Notes under the pieces: model-generated
The model's input: only the letters and a program-made list of their open reading frames with translations
Databases searched by the model: none
What the model was told of the DNA's origin: nothing
From: Symbiodinium natans
Lineage: Eukaryota; Sar; Dinophyceae; Suessiales; Symbiodiniaceae
Direction: 5' to 3'
DNA: 64,000 bases
Assembly (NCBI GenBank): GCA_905221605.1
Contig: CAJNDS010000913.1
Location: 640,836 to 704,835, forward strand
Translations under genes and position numbers: made by a program
In this document: one piece after another, positions 38,831-50,340 of the stretch
Layout of the letters: each line of letters begins with the position of its first letter
Position numbering within the stretch: position 1 is the stretch's first letter

Positions 38831-41800
38831 TGTTTGCCAGGGACCACGGGGGTCGTGGGTTGACATTGCCTGGCGAGCCCCCATCAAGCCCGTGCCAGAA
38901 ACCCTTCGCCAAAAAATGGCTCTGTTTCCTGACATCGCTCTGTTGGTAATGAACCTGCTGTCGTGGGACTGGGATGATTAGATTGTCCTCGTGGGTTGGA
39001 GTTCGGGAGCAGGAGTGTCAGCCCATACTCATGGATGTCCCTAGGCACAGGGCACCTAGCATGAGAGTCGGTACCCTAACCCTATCATGCCTATCAGCCC
39101 TGGCAGGCTCTGCTGAACGTCAGTGACGTGGCTTGCCCGCGCAGACCCGGCATAATGGCAACTGCCCTGGACAGACAGACGCCGGCATGATGGTGCGTCC
39201 CATGTTCTACGCCGCAAAGTTGCCAGCTGGCAAATCGTTCCAAGCTGGATGTCTGCGAAGTGTCGGGAAGCTGGCCCGCCGGCGATCATCACTACAGTCA
39301 CTACAGGTTACGCGCGGGCTGGGCCATCCCCTAAATAAAACTCGCAGGACCAGTTGCCGCTCTTTCTGGGATGGCAGGAGGGCACGCCAGCACCAAACAG
39401 CCGCCAAGGATGTGGTTCAGCCCCGACCCGAACCGGATATTGTGAGTTCAACATTCAGGCAACTGCCATCCTCATGCAAGGCACAACAGGCTTTTGCCCT
39501 TGCCTTTCGCATCAGGAAAAGCCATATCCACATTTAGCGGAGAACTTGGCGGAGCACGTGCAGGTCGTCAGCTGTATGCCGTTTAAGCCTTCCTGACTTC
39601 GTGGCCGCCAAGGGTTTTCAGGTTACTCGTCTGAGCCAAGCACCACCAAGCCACCCAGCCGGGATCTCGGCGTCACAGTGGGGCCTTCCCCCCCACGACG
39701 TGCAGTGAAGTGAAAGATGCACCCTGATGTAAGAAGATCTAACTTCAGGAAAGGTCTACTAGCTTGCTGGTATACCACGGTTTGCACACAGGATAGGTGT
39801 GCGGAGGCCGACCTGCAACTGGAGATGGATCGATCCGTCATAATGGCAACTGCGCTGGACAGACGCCTGCATGATGGTGCGTCCCACTTTCTACGCCGCC
39901 AGCTGCCAGCTGGCAAATTGTTGCAAGCTGGAGGTCTGCGAAGTGTTGGGAAGCTGGAATGCCGGCGATCATCACTGCGGTCACTACAGTTTGCGCACGG
40001 GATATACTTCCGGAGGCCATCCCCTGGGCAAAGCGCATTTGGAGGGTCGTGGGTTGACATTGCCTGGCGAACCCTGATCACACCCGTATCAGAAACCCTT
40101 CGCCAAGAAATGGCCCTTTTTCCTGACATCGCTCTGTTGGTAATTGCCCTGCTGTCGTGGGACTGGGATGATTCGGATGTCCTCGTGGGTTGGTGTTAGG
40201 GAGCGGGAGTGTCAGCCCATACTCATGGATGTCACTAGGCACAGGGCACCTAGCATGAGAGTCGGTACCCTAACCCTATCATGCCTATCAGCCCTGGCAG
40301 GCTCTGCTGAACGTCAGTGACGTGGCTTGTGCCATCCTTGAAACTTGGCGACTTTGATTATCCTTGCGGAGGACACCGCAGCTCCCATCGTAGTTTTCCC
40401 AATGTTTGTGTTGTCATTCACAATTCACACTTGTGCGTTCGCAAGTCTAGCTTGTTAGGTATGCGTCTGTTTGGGCAGACGCGCCATGAACAGCCAAGGA
40501 CACTGCTGAGCAGCTCTAACCCAAAGTGTTGACTGCGATATCGGCATTCCTACTCAAGTCTGGTAACTGGCATGCCTTTGCCCTTGGATTCTTCTTCATG
40601 TTGTTTCTGATGCCGCTTTTTCTGCGACGCAGTGCCCGACGCCACTCATTGCCACTGAAGATGAACTGACGCGAGATGGGCAATCTCAAGTTGTCCAAGA
40701 ATCGCGTGGAAGCTGGCACATCGGTTCTTCACGTCACATTTTGCGCGCAGGAAAGACTTGCGGAGGGCTTGCTCTGGGTGATGCTACATGCATGTGGAGA
40801 TGAGGAGATGGAGCAATGCATTTTTGCAAGATGAAAAGTGGGGTCCTTTTGTCTTCATGTTTCTTGTGACGTGGCGGCCTCTGTGAGGTCGACGCAGCCT
40901 GCATGTGGAAAGGGTGGCAACTAAGAGGACCAGTTGCCGCTCTTTCTGGGATGGCAGGAGGGCACGCCAGCACCAAACAGCCGCCAAGGATGTGGTTCAG
41001 CCCCGACCCGAACCGGATATTGTGAGTTCAACACTCAGGCAACTCCCATCCTCATGCAAGGCACAACAGGCTTTTGCCCTTGCCTTTCGCATCAGGAAAA
41101 GCCATATCCACATTTAGCGGAGAACTTGGCGGAGCACGTGCAGGTCGTCAGCTGTATGCCGTTTAAGCCTTCCTGACTTCGTGGCCGCCAAGGGTTTTCA
41201 GGTTACTCGTCTGAGCCAAGCACCACCAAGCCACCCAGCCGGGATCTCGGCGTCACAGTGGGGCCTTCCCCCCACGACGTGAAGTGAAGTGAAAGATGCA
41301 CCCTGATGTAAGAAGATCTAACTTCAGGAAAGGTCTACTAGCTTGCTGGTATACCACGGTTTGCACACAGGATAGGTGTGCGGAGGCCGACCTGCAACTG
41401 GAGATGGATCGATCCGTCATAATGGCAACTGTCCTGGACAGACGCTGGCATGATGGTGCGTCCCACGTTCTACGCCGCCAGCTGCCAGCTGGCAAATTGT
41501 TGCAAGCTGGAAGTCTGCGAAGTGTTGGGACGCTGGAATGCCGGCGACCATCACTGCAGTGACTACGGTTTGCGCACGGGATGTACTTCCGGAGGCCATC
41601 CCCTGAGCAAAGCGCATTTGGAGTGGAGCAGGCCGTGTTTACCAGGGACCACGGGGGTCGGGGGTTGACATTGCCTGGCGAACCCTGATCACACCCGTAT
41701 CAGAAACCCTTCGCCAAGAAATGGCCCTGTTTCCTGACATCGCTCTGTTGGTAATTGCCCTGCTGTCGTGGGACTGGGATGATTAGATTGTCCTCGTGGG

Positions 41801-43154
41801 TTGGTGTTAGGGAGCGGGAGTGTCAGCTCATACTCATGGATGTCACTAGGCACAGGGCACCTAGCATGAGAGTCGGTACCCTAACCCTATCATGCCTATC
41901 AGCCCTGGCAGGCTCTGCTGAACGTCAGTGACGTGGCTTGTGCCATCCTTGAAACTTGGCGGCTTTGATTATCCTTGCGGAGGACACCGCAGCTCCCATC
42001 GTAGTTTTCCCAATGTTTGTGTTGTCATTCACAATTCACACTTGTGCGTTCGCAAGTCTAGCTTGTTAGGTATGCGTCTGTTTGGGCAGACGCGCCATGA
42101 ACAGCCAAGGACACTGCTGAGCAGCTCTAACCCAAAGTGTTGACTGCGATATCGGCATTCCTACTCAAGTCTGGTAACTGGCATGCCTTTGCCCTTGGAT
42201 TTTTCTTCATGTTTCTTGTGACGTGGCGGCCTCTTTGAGGTCGAAGCGGCCTGCATGTGAAAAGGGTGGCAACTAGGAGGACCAGCTGCCGCTCTTTCTG
42301 CGATGGCTGAAGGGCACGCCAGCAGCCAACAGCCATCAAGGATGTGGTTCAGCCTCGACCCGAACGGGTGATTGTGAGTTCAACATTCAGGCAACTGCCA
42401 TCCTCATGCAAGGCACAAGAGGCTTTGCCCTGAGCAGCTCTGACCCATCGAGTTGACTGCGAGATCGGCATTGCTACCCATCCCTGGTAACTGGCATGCC
42501 TTTTCCTTTGAATTGGCCTTCATGTTGTTTCTGACGCCGCGTTTTCTGCGACGCAGTGCTCGACGCCGCGCATTGCCAATGAAGTTGAACTGACGCGAGA
42601 TGGGCAATCTCAAGTTGTCCGCGCAACGCGTGGAAGCTGGCACATCGGTTCTTCACGTCACATTGTGCGTGGAGGAAAGACTTGCGGAGGTGTTGCTCGG
42701 CGTGATGCTACATGCATGTGGAGATGAGGAGATGGAGCAATGCTTTCTTTGAAAAATGAAAAGTGGGGTCTAATTATCTGCAGCGCCCGCGCAGACCCGT
42801 CATAATGGCAACTGTGGACAGACGCCGGCATGATGGCGCATCCCATGTTCTATGCCGCAAGCTGCCAGGTGGCAAATCGTTCCAAGCTGGATGTGTGTTG
42901 GGACGCTGGAATGCCGGCGACCATCACTGCAGTCACTACAGTTTGCGCACGGGATATACTTCCGGAGGCCATCCCCTGGGCAAAGCGCATTTGGAGTGGA
43001 GCAGGCCGTGTTTACCTGGGACCACGGGGGTCGTGGGTTGACATTGCCTGGCGAGCCCCCATCAAACCCGTGCCAGAAACCCTTCGCCACAAAATGGCCC
43101 TGTTTCCTGACATCGCTCTGTTGGCAATTTACCTGCTGTCGTGGGACTGGGATG

Positions 43155-43163
43155 ATTAGGTTG
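43155..43163. repeat. 9-bp target-site duplication, left
   Basis: ATTAGGTTG. Uninterrupted units read ATTAGGTTGTCCTCGTGGG at this point (for example 34888). Confidence 0.93.
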
Positions 43164-43344
43164 GGAGGGCCTCTTTTTTTGGGTCTTTTTTTTTTGTCTT
43201 TTTTTTTTGGTCGATTTTCTTGGTTTTCCCTAAGAAAACCACCATTCTTTCTGGATTTGATGCATTTTCGTGGTTGTTCGTACGAAAAAACGTAATTCCC
43301 TCTGTATTTTCATAGGAAAGCGTTATGTCTGGTAGATTTTAGAA

Positions 43345-43487
43345 GGAAACAAAGAAAGGAAGAAAACAAGGAAGGAAGGAAGGAAGAAAGGAAGGAAGGA
43401 AGAAAGGAAGGAAAGAAGAAAGGAAGGAAGCAAGGAAGGAAGAAAGGAAGGAAGAAAGGAAGGAAGCAAGGAAGGAAGAAAGGAAGC
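43345..43487. repeat. (GGAA)n-type purine tract
   Basis: GGAAGGAA, AAGG and GCAAGG units inside the DNA transposon, next to its left inverted repeat. Confidence 0.92.
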
Positions 43488-45090
43488 GTGCTTCAAAGCC
43501 CAAGAAACTAGTTGAAAAAACATCGTTTGAGCATTGTGTTTGCAAATGGGGGGGGCTGGCCCCCCCCGCCCCGCCTCCCCCCCCCCCCCCCAACCCCCCC
43601 GCTTTTTTTTTAAGCCGTGCAGAGCGCGCTTCAAAGCCCAAGAAACTTGTTGACACCCATCATGTGAACAGGGTGTTTGCAAATGGGGGGCGCAGACCCC
43701 CCAACCCCCCCCGCTTCTGTTAAGCCGTACCAAGCGTGCTTCAATGCCCAAGAACCTAGTTGAAAAACATCGTGTGAGCATTGTGTTTGCAAATGGGGAG
43801 GGCTGCGCCCCCCCAACCCCCCCGTTTTTTTTTGTTAAAGCCGTGCAGAGCGCGCTTCAAAGCCCAAGAAACTTGTTGACACCCATCATGTGAGCAGGGT
43901 GTTTGCAAATGGGGGGCGCAGACCCCCCAACCCCCCCCGCTTCTTTTAAGCCGTTCAAGCCCAAGAAACTAGTTGAAAAACATCGTGTGAGCATTGTGTT
44001 TGCAAATGGGGGGGGCTGCGCCCCCCCCAACCCCCCCGCTTTTTTTTCAGCCAAAGCGCAAGAAAGTAGTTGAAACCCATCATGTGAGCAGGGTGTTTGC
44101 AAATGGGGGGCACAGCCCCCCCCAACCCCCCCGCTTCTTTTAAGCCGTACCAAGCGTGCTTCAAAGCCCAAGAAACTAGTTGAAAAACATCGTGTGAGCA
44201 TTGTGTTTGCAAATGGGGGGGCTGCGCCCCCCCCCAACCCCCCCGCTTTTTTTAAGCCGTGCAGAGCGTGCTTCAAAGCCCAAGAAACTTGTTGACACCC
44301 ATCATGTGAGCAGGGTGTTTGCAAATGGGGCGGGGGGCTGCGCCCCCCCCCCAACCCCCCCCCGCTTCTTTTAAGCCGTACCAAGCGTGCTTCAAAGCCC
44401 AAGAAACTAGTTGAAAAAACATCGTGAGAGCATTGTGTTTGCAAATGGGGGGGGCGCTGCCCCCCCCCAACCCCCCTGCTTTTTTTTTCAGCCAAAGCCC
44501 AAGAAACTAGTTGCAACCCATCATGTGAGAAGGGTGTTTGCAAATGGGGGGCACAGCCCCCCCAACCCCCCCGGCTTCGTTTAAGCCGTACCAAACGTGC
44601 TTCAAAGCCCAAGAAACTAGTTGAAGACAATCGTGTGAGCATTGTGTTTGCAAATGGGGGGGGCGCAGCCCCCCCCAACCCCCCGCTTTTTTTGTTTGCA
44701 ATGCAGAGCGAGCTTCAAAGCCCAAGAAACTTGTTGACACCCATCATGTGAGCAGGGGGTTTGCAAATGGGGGGCACAGCCCCCCCAACCCCACCCGCTT
44801 CGTTTAAGCCGTACCAAGCGTGCTTCAAAGCCCAAGAAACTAGTTGAAGAAAATCGTGTGAGCATTGTGTTTGCAAATGGGGGGGGGGGGCTGCGCCCCC
44901 CCCCAACCCCCCCGCTTTTTTTAAAAGCCATGCAGAGCGTGCTTCAAAGCCCAAGAAACTGTTGTTGACCCCATCATGTGAGCAGGGTGTTTGCAAATGG
45001 GGGGGGCGCCCCCCCCCCCCCACCCCCCCAACCCCCCCCGCTTCTTTTAAGCCGTACCAAGTGTGCTTCAAAGCCCGAGAAACTAGTTGA
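43488..45090. repeat. alternating dimeric minisatellite, about 115 bp per monomer
   Basis: Every monomer contains GCTTCAAAGCCCAAGAAAC, a (T)TTGCAAATGGGG run and CCCCCAACCCCCC. Type A has TTGTTGACACCCATCATGTG; type B has TAGTTGAAAAACATCGTGTG. A and B alternate strictly for about eight pairs. Each monomer carries a G-run/C-run palindrome such as GGGGGGCTGCGCCCCCC. Confidence 0.93.
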
Positions 45091-45635
45091 AGAAAAGTAG
45101 TATGAATCCGATGAAAATATAGAGGGAATGATAGAAACCAAGAAAACGAACCAAATAGGGTTTTCCCGAGGAAAAACTAGGGATACGCGTTTACCTTTGA
45201 CGAAATCCGTCCAAAATGTAATCAGAATAGGGTTTCCTTAGGAAAAACGAACGAAAACCTCGTTCTTTTTTCAAGCCGTGCAGAGCGTGCTTCAAAGCCC
45301 AAGAAACTTGTTGACACCCATCATGTGAGCAGGGTGTTTGCAAATGGGGGGGGGGCTGCGTCCCCCAACCCCCCCCGCTCCTTTTAAGCCGTACCAAGCG
45401 TGCTTCAAAGCCCAAGAAACGAAGGAAATGACAGGATATCTGTCCAAAATGTAAGGAAAATAGGGTTTTCCCTAGGAAAAACCTAGGAATAACAGGAATC
45501 CGTCCAAAATGAAAAGAAAACCTATGAAAAACCAACGAAAACCTAAGGGAAATGACAGAAAATCCGTCTAAAATGTACGGAAAGTAGGGTTTTTCCTAAA
45601 GAAAACCAAGAAAATCGACCAAAAAAGAAAAAGGC

Positions 45636-45666
<31 letters not shown>

Positions 45667-45688
45667 GACCAAAAACAAAACTCCACCC
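45091..45688. repeat. right arm of the DNA transposon with internal sub-repeats
   Basis: Repeated ATCCGTC(C/T)AAAATGTA and TAGGGTTTTCC...GAAAAAC segments, with one further minisatellite monomer pair at 45270-45420. It ends in the inverted repeat and long C and A runs. Confidence 0.8.
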
Positions 45689-45697
45689 ATTAGGTTG
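45689..45697. repeat. 9-bp target-site duplication, right
   Basis: ATTAGGTTG, after which the interrupted satellite unit continues with TCCTCGTGGG. Confidence 0.93.
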
Positions 45698-46306
45698 TCC
45701 TCGTGGGTTGGTGTTCGGGAGCAGGAGTGTCAGCCCATACTCATGGATGTCCCTAGGCACAGGGCACCTAGCATGAGAGTCGGTACCCTAACCCTATCAT
45801 GCCTATCAGCCCTGGCAGGCTCTGCTGAACGTCAGTGACTTGGCTTGCCCGCGCAGACCCGGCATAATGGCAACTGCCCTGGACAGACACTGGTATGATG
45901 GCACGTCCCATGCTCTACGCCGCAAGCTGTCAGCTGGCAAATCGTTCCCAGCTGGAAGTCTGCGAAGTGTTGGGAAGCTGGAATGCCGGCGATCACCACT
46001 GCAGTCACTGCATTTTGCGCAGGGGATATACTTCCGGAGGCCATCCCCTGGGCAAAGCGCATTTGGAGTGGAGCAGGCCGTGTTTACCAGGGACCACGGG
46101 GGTCGTGGGTTGACATTGCCTGGCGAGCCCCCATCAAACCCGTGCCAGAAACCCTTTGCCACAAAATGGCCCTGTTTCCTGACATCGCTCTGTTGGTAAT
46201 GAACCTGCTGTCGTGGGACTGGGATGATTCGGATGTCCTCGTGGGTTGGTGTTAGGGAGCGGGGGTGCAGCTAATACACACCGCACTTAGCATGAGACTC
46301 GGAACC

Positions 46307-49300
46307 CTAACCCTATCATGCCTATCGGCCCTGGCAGGCTCTGCTGAACGTCAGTGGCGTGGCTTGCGCCATCCTTGAAACTTGGCGTCTTTGATCCATC
46401 GTAGTTCCCCAAATGTTTGTGCTTCGCCGGTGATCATCAGGCAGGGTCAACCAGCACGTTGCCATTCACACTGGTGTGTTCGCAAGTCTAGCCTTGTTTA
46501 GGTTTGCTTCTGTGTGGGCAGACGCGTCATGAACAGCCAAGGACACACCTCTCCACACCAGTATGCACCGCTGCTGAGCAGCTCTGACCCAATGCGTGGG
46601 CTGCGAAATCGGCATTCCTATCCAAGTCTGGGAACTGGCATGGCCCTCTCCTTGGATTTTTCTTCATGTTGTTTCTGATGCCGCTTTTTCTGCGACGCAG
46701 TGCCCGACGCCACGCATTGCCACTGAAGATGAACTGACGCGAGATGGGCAATCTCAAGTTGTCCAAGAAGCGCGTGGAAGCTGGCACATCGGTTCTTCAC
46801 GTCACATTTTGCGCGCAGGAAAGACTGGCGGAGGACTTGCTCTTCGTGATGCTACATGCATGTGGAGATGAGGAGATGGAGCAATGCATTTTTTGCAGGA
46901 TGATGAGTGGGGTTTATCTGCAGACCCGTCATAATGGCAACTGCGCTGGACAGACACTGGTATGATGGCACGTCCCATGCTCTACGCCGCAAGCTGCTAG
47001 CTGGCAAATCGTTCCCATCTGGAAGTCTGCGAAGTGTTGGGAAGCTGGAATGCCGGCGATCATCACTCCAGTCACTGCATTTTGCGCAGGGGATATACTT
47101 CCGGAGGCCATCCCCTGGGCAAAGCGCATTTGGAGTGGAGCAGGCCGTGTTTACCAGGGACCACGGGGGTCGTGGGTTGACATTGCCTGGCGAGCCCCCA
47201 TCAAGCCCGTGCCAGAAACCCTTCGCCACAAAATGGCCCTGTTTCCTGACATCGCTCTGTTGGTAATGAACCTGCTGTCGTGGGACTGGGATGATTCGGA
47301 TGTCCTCGTGGGTTGGTGTTAGGGAGCGGGGGTGCAGCTAATACACACCGCACTTAGCATGAGACTCGGAACCCTAACCCTATCATGCCTATCGGCCCTG
47401 GCAGGCTCTGCTGAACGTCAGTGGCGTGGCTTGCGCCATCCTTGAAACTTGGCGTCTTTGATCCATCGTAGTTCCCCAAATGTTTGTGCTTCGCCGGTGA
47501 TCATCAGGCAGGGTCAACCAGCACGTTGCCATTCACACTGGTGTGTTCGCAAGTCTAGCCTTGTTTAGGTTTGCTTCTGTGTGGGCAGACGCGCCATGAA
47601 CAGCCAAGGACACATCTCTCCACACCAGTATGCACCGCTGCTGAGCAGCTCTGACCCAATGCGTGGACTGCGAAATCGGCATTCCTACCCAAGTCTGGGA
47701 ACTGGCATGGCCCTCCCCTTGGATTTTTCTTCATGTTGTTTCTGATGCCGCTTTTTCTGCGACGCAGTGCCCGACGCCACGCATTGCCACTGAAGATGAA
47801 CTGACGCGAGATGGGCAATCTCAAGTTGTCCAAGAAGCGCGTGGAAGCTGGCACATCGGTTCTTCACGTCACATTTTGCGCGCAGGAAAGACTGGCGGAG
47901 GGCTTGCTCTTCGTGATGCTACATGCATGTGGAGATGAGGAGATGGAGCAATGCATTTTTGCAAAATGAAAAGTGGGGTTTATCTGTAGCGCTCGCGCAG
48001 ACCCGTCACAATGGCAACTGCCCTGGACGACGGCATGATGGCACGTCCCATGCTCTACGCCGCAAGCTGTCAGCTGGCAAATCGTTCCCAGCTGGAGTTC
48101 TGCGAAGTGTTGGGAAGCTGGAATGCCGGCGATCACCACTGCAGTCACTGCATTTTGCGCAGGGGATATACTTCCGGAGGCCATCCCCTGGGCAAAGCGC
48201 ATTTGGAGTGGAGCAGGCCGTGTTTACCAGGGACCACGGGGGTCGTGGGTTGACATTGCCTGGCGAGCCCCCATCAAACCCGTGCCAGAAACCCTTCGCC
48301 ACAAAATGGCCCTGTTTCCTGACATCGCTCTGTTGGCAATTTACCTGCTGTCGTGGGATTGGGACGAGTAGGATGTTTTTGTGGGGTGGTGTTAGGGAGC
48401 GGGAGTGTAAGCTCATACTCATGGATGTCCATAGCTAGCACACGTCACTTAGCATGAGACTCGGAACCCTAACCCTATCATGCCTATCGGCCCTGGCAGG
48501 CTCTGCTGAACGTCAGTGACGTGGCTTGTGGCATCCTTGAAACTTGGCGTCTTTGATCCATCGTAGTTCCCCAAATGTTTGTGTTTCGCCGGTGATCAAC
48601 CAGCACGTTGTCATTCAACACTCCCTTGTTTAGGTATGCTTCTGTGTGGGCAGACGCGCCATGAACAGCCAAGGACACACCTCTCCACACCAGTATGCAC
48701 CGCTGCTGAGCAGCTCTGACCCAATGCGTGGACTGCGAAATTGGCATTCCTACCCAAGTCTGGGAACTGGCATGCCCCTCCCCTTGGATTTTTCTTCATG
48801 TTGTTTCTGATGCCGCTTTTTCTGCGACGCAGTGCCCGACGCCACGCATTGCCACTGAAGATGAACTGACGCGAGATGGGCAATCTCAAGTTGTCCAAGA
48901 AGCGCGTGGAAGCTGGCACATCGGTTCTTCACGTCACATTTTGCGCGCAGGAAAGACTTGCGGAGGGCTTGCTCTTCGTGATGCTACATGCATGTGGAGA
49001 TGAGGAGATGGAGCAATGCATTTTTGCAAAATGAAAAGTGGGGTTTATCTGTAGCGCTCGCGCAGACCCGTCATAATGGCAACTGCCCTGGACGACGGCA
49101 TGATGGCACGTCCCATGCTCTACGCCGCAAGCTGTCAGCTGGCAAATCGTTCCAAGCTGGAGTTCTGCGAAGTGTTGGGAAGCTGGAATGCCGGCGATCA
49201 CCACTGCAGTCACTGCATTTTGCGCAGGGGATATACTTCCGGAGGCCATCCCCTGGGCAAAGCGCATTTGGAGTGGAGCAGGCCGTGTTTACCAGGGACC

Positions 49301-49538
49301 ACGGGGGTCGTGGGTTGACATTGCCTGGCGAGCCCCCATCAAACCCGTGCCAGAAACCCTTCGCCACAAAATGGCCCTGTTTCCTGACATCGCTCTGTTG
49401 GCAATTTACCTGCTGTCGTGGGATTGGGACGAGTAGGATGTTTTTGTGGGGTGGTGTTAGGGAGCGGGAGTGTAAGCTCATACTCACGGATGTCCATAGC
49501 CTAGCTAGCACACGTCACTTAGCATGAGACTCGGAACC
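46307..49538 (+). repeat. three homogeneous satellite units (1067, 1095 and 1070 bp)
   Basis: Units 46307-47373, 47374-48468 and 48469-49538 are very similar over their length. They represent the most regular part of array 1. Confidence 0.88.
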
Positions 49539-50340
49539 CTAACCCAATCATGCCTATCGGCCCTGGCAGGCTCTGCTGAACGTCAGTGACGTGGCTTGTG
49601 GCATCCTTGAAACTTGGCGTCTTTGATCCATCGTAGTTCCCCAAATGTTTGTGTTTCGCCGGTGATCAACCAGCACGGTGTCATTCAACACTCCCTTGTT
49701 TAGGTATGCTTCTGTGTGGGCAGACGCGCCATGAACAGCCAAGGACACACCTCTCCACACCAGTATGCACCGCTGCTGAGCAGCTCTGACCCAATGCGTG
49801 GACTGCGAAATTGGCATTCCTACCCAAGTCTGGTAACTGGCATACCACATGCCTTTGCTCTTGGATTTGTCTTCATGTTTCCTGTGACGTGGCGGCTTCT
49901 TTGAGGTCGACGCAGCCTGCATGTGGAAAGGGTGGCAACTAATGGAACAGTTGCCACTCTTTTCTGCGATGGCAGGAAGGCACGCAACAGACTTTGCCTT
50001 TAGCGCCAGGGAAAGCCATATCCACATGTAGCAGAGAACTTGGCAGAGCACGTACGGGTCGTCAGCCGTGTGCCGTTTACGCCTTCCTGACTTCGCGGCC
50101 GCCAAGGGTCTCAGATCGACTCTGTCTGCGATGGCCAGCGCCAAACAGCCGTCAAGATGTGGTTCAGCCTTGACCCGAGCGGGTGATGTAACATTCAGAC
50201 AACTCAGATCCTCATGCAACGCACAACAGACATCGCCCTTGCCCTTCGCGCCAGCAGGAACCTTGCAAGGGATTTCTTGGCAGGACGTCGCCACGTTCAG
50301 CAGAGAACAAAGAGAACTTGGCAGAGTATTTGCATGTAAA

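Larger units (their letters stand above)
43164..45688. mobile_element. non-autonomous Mutator-like DNA transposon (inferred), 2525 bp
   Basis: It is precisely flanked by 9-bp ATTAGGTTG duplications. The ends form an imperfect long terminal inverted repeat: the left inner part reads GGTCGATTTTCTTGGTTTTC, and the right end carries its reverse complement (GAAAACCAAGAAAATCGACC at 45601-45620). Outside it are T/G-rich versus A/C-rich terminal stretches. A 9-bp target duplication with long inverted repeats is typical of Mutator-like elements. No transposase frame is present. The interior is a (GGAA)n tract and a minisatellite array. Confidence 0.8.
30473..50340 (+). repeat. satellite-like array 1, irregular units of about 1.07-1.9 kb
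   Basis: Units recur in the same orientation. The landmark CTAACCC(T/A)ATCATGCCTATC lies at 33078, 34987, 36128, 37767, 39076, 40270, 41881, 45788, 46307, 47374, 48469 and 49539. Within a unit the usual order is CTTGTGCCATCCTTGAAACT, GTGATCATCAGG, a GACTGCGA-ATCGGCATTCC module, a GAACTGACGCGAGATGGGCAA module, a CCGGCGATCATCACT module and GGGCAAAGCGCATTTGGAGT. Modules are deleted or duplicated in some units. The frames found here on both strands repeat only because the DNA repeats; spacings are often not multiples of three and no domain is recognisable. It is interrupted by the retrotransposon on its left and by a Mutator-like element at 43164. Confidence 0.92.

Noticed and set aside
34360-41495. 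Repeated frames of up to 199 codons on both strands in array 1
   Set aside because: They recur only because the DNA repeats. Several units break the frame, offsets are often not multiples of three, and no domain is visible.
33078-49560. CTAACCCTATC landmarks as telomeric repeats
   Set aside because: They occur once per unit, are not tandem, and do not match the TTTAGGG unit found at 10440-11130.
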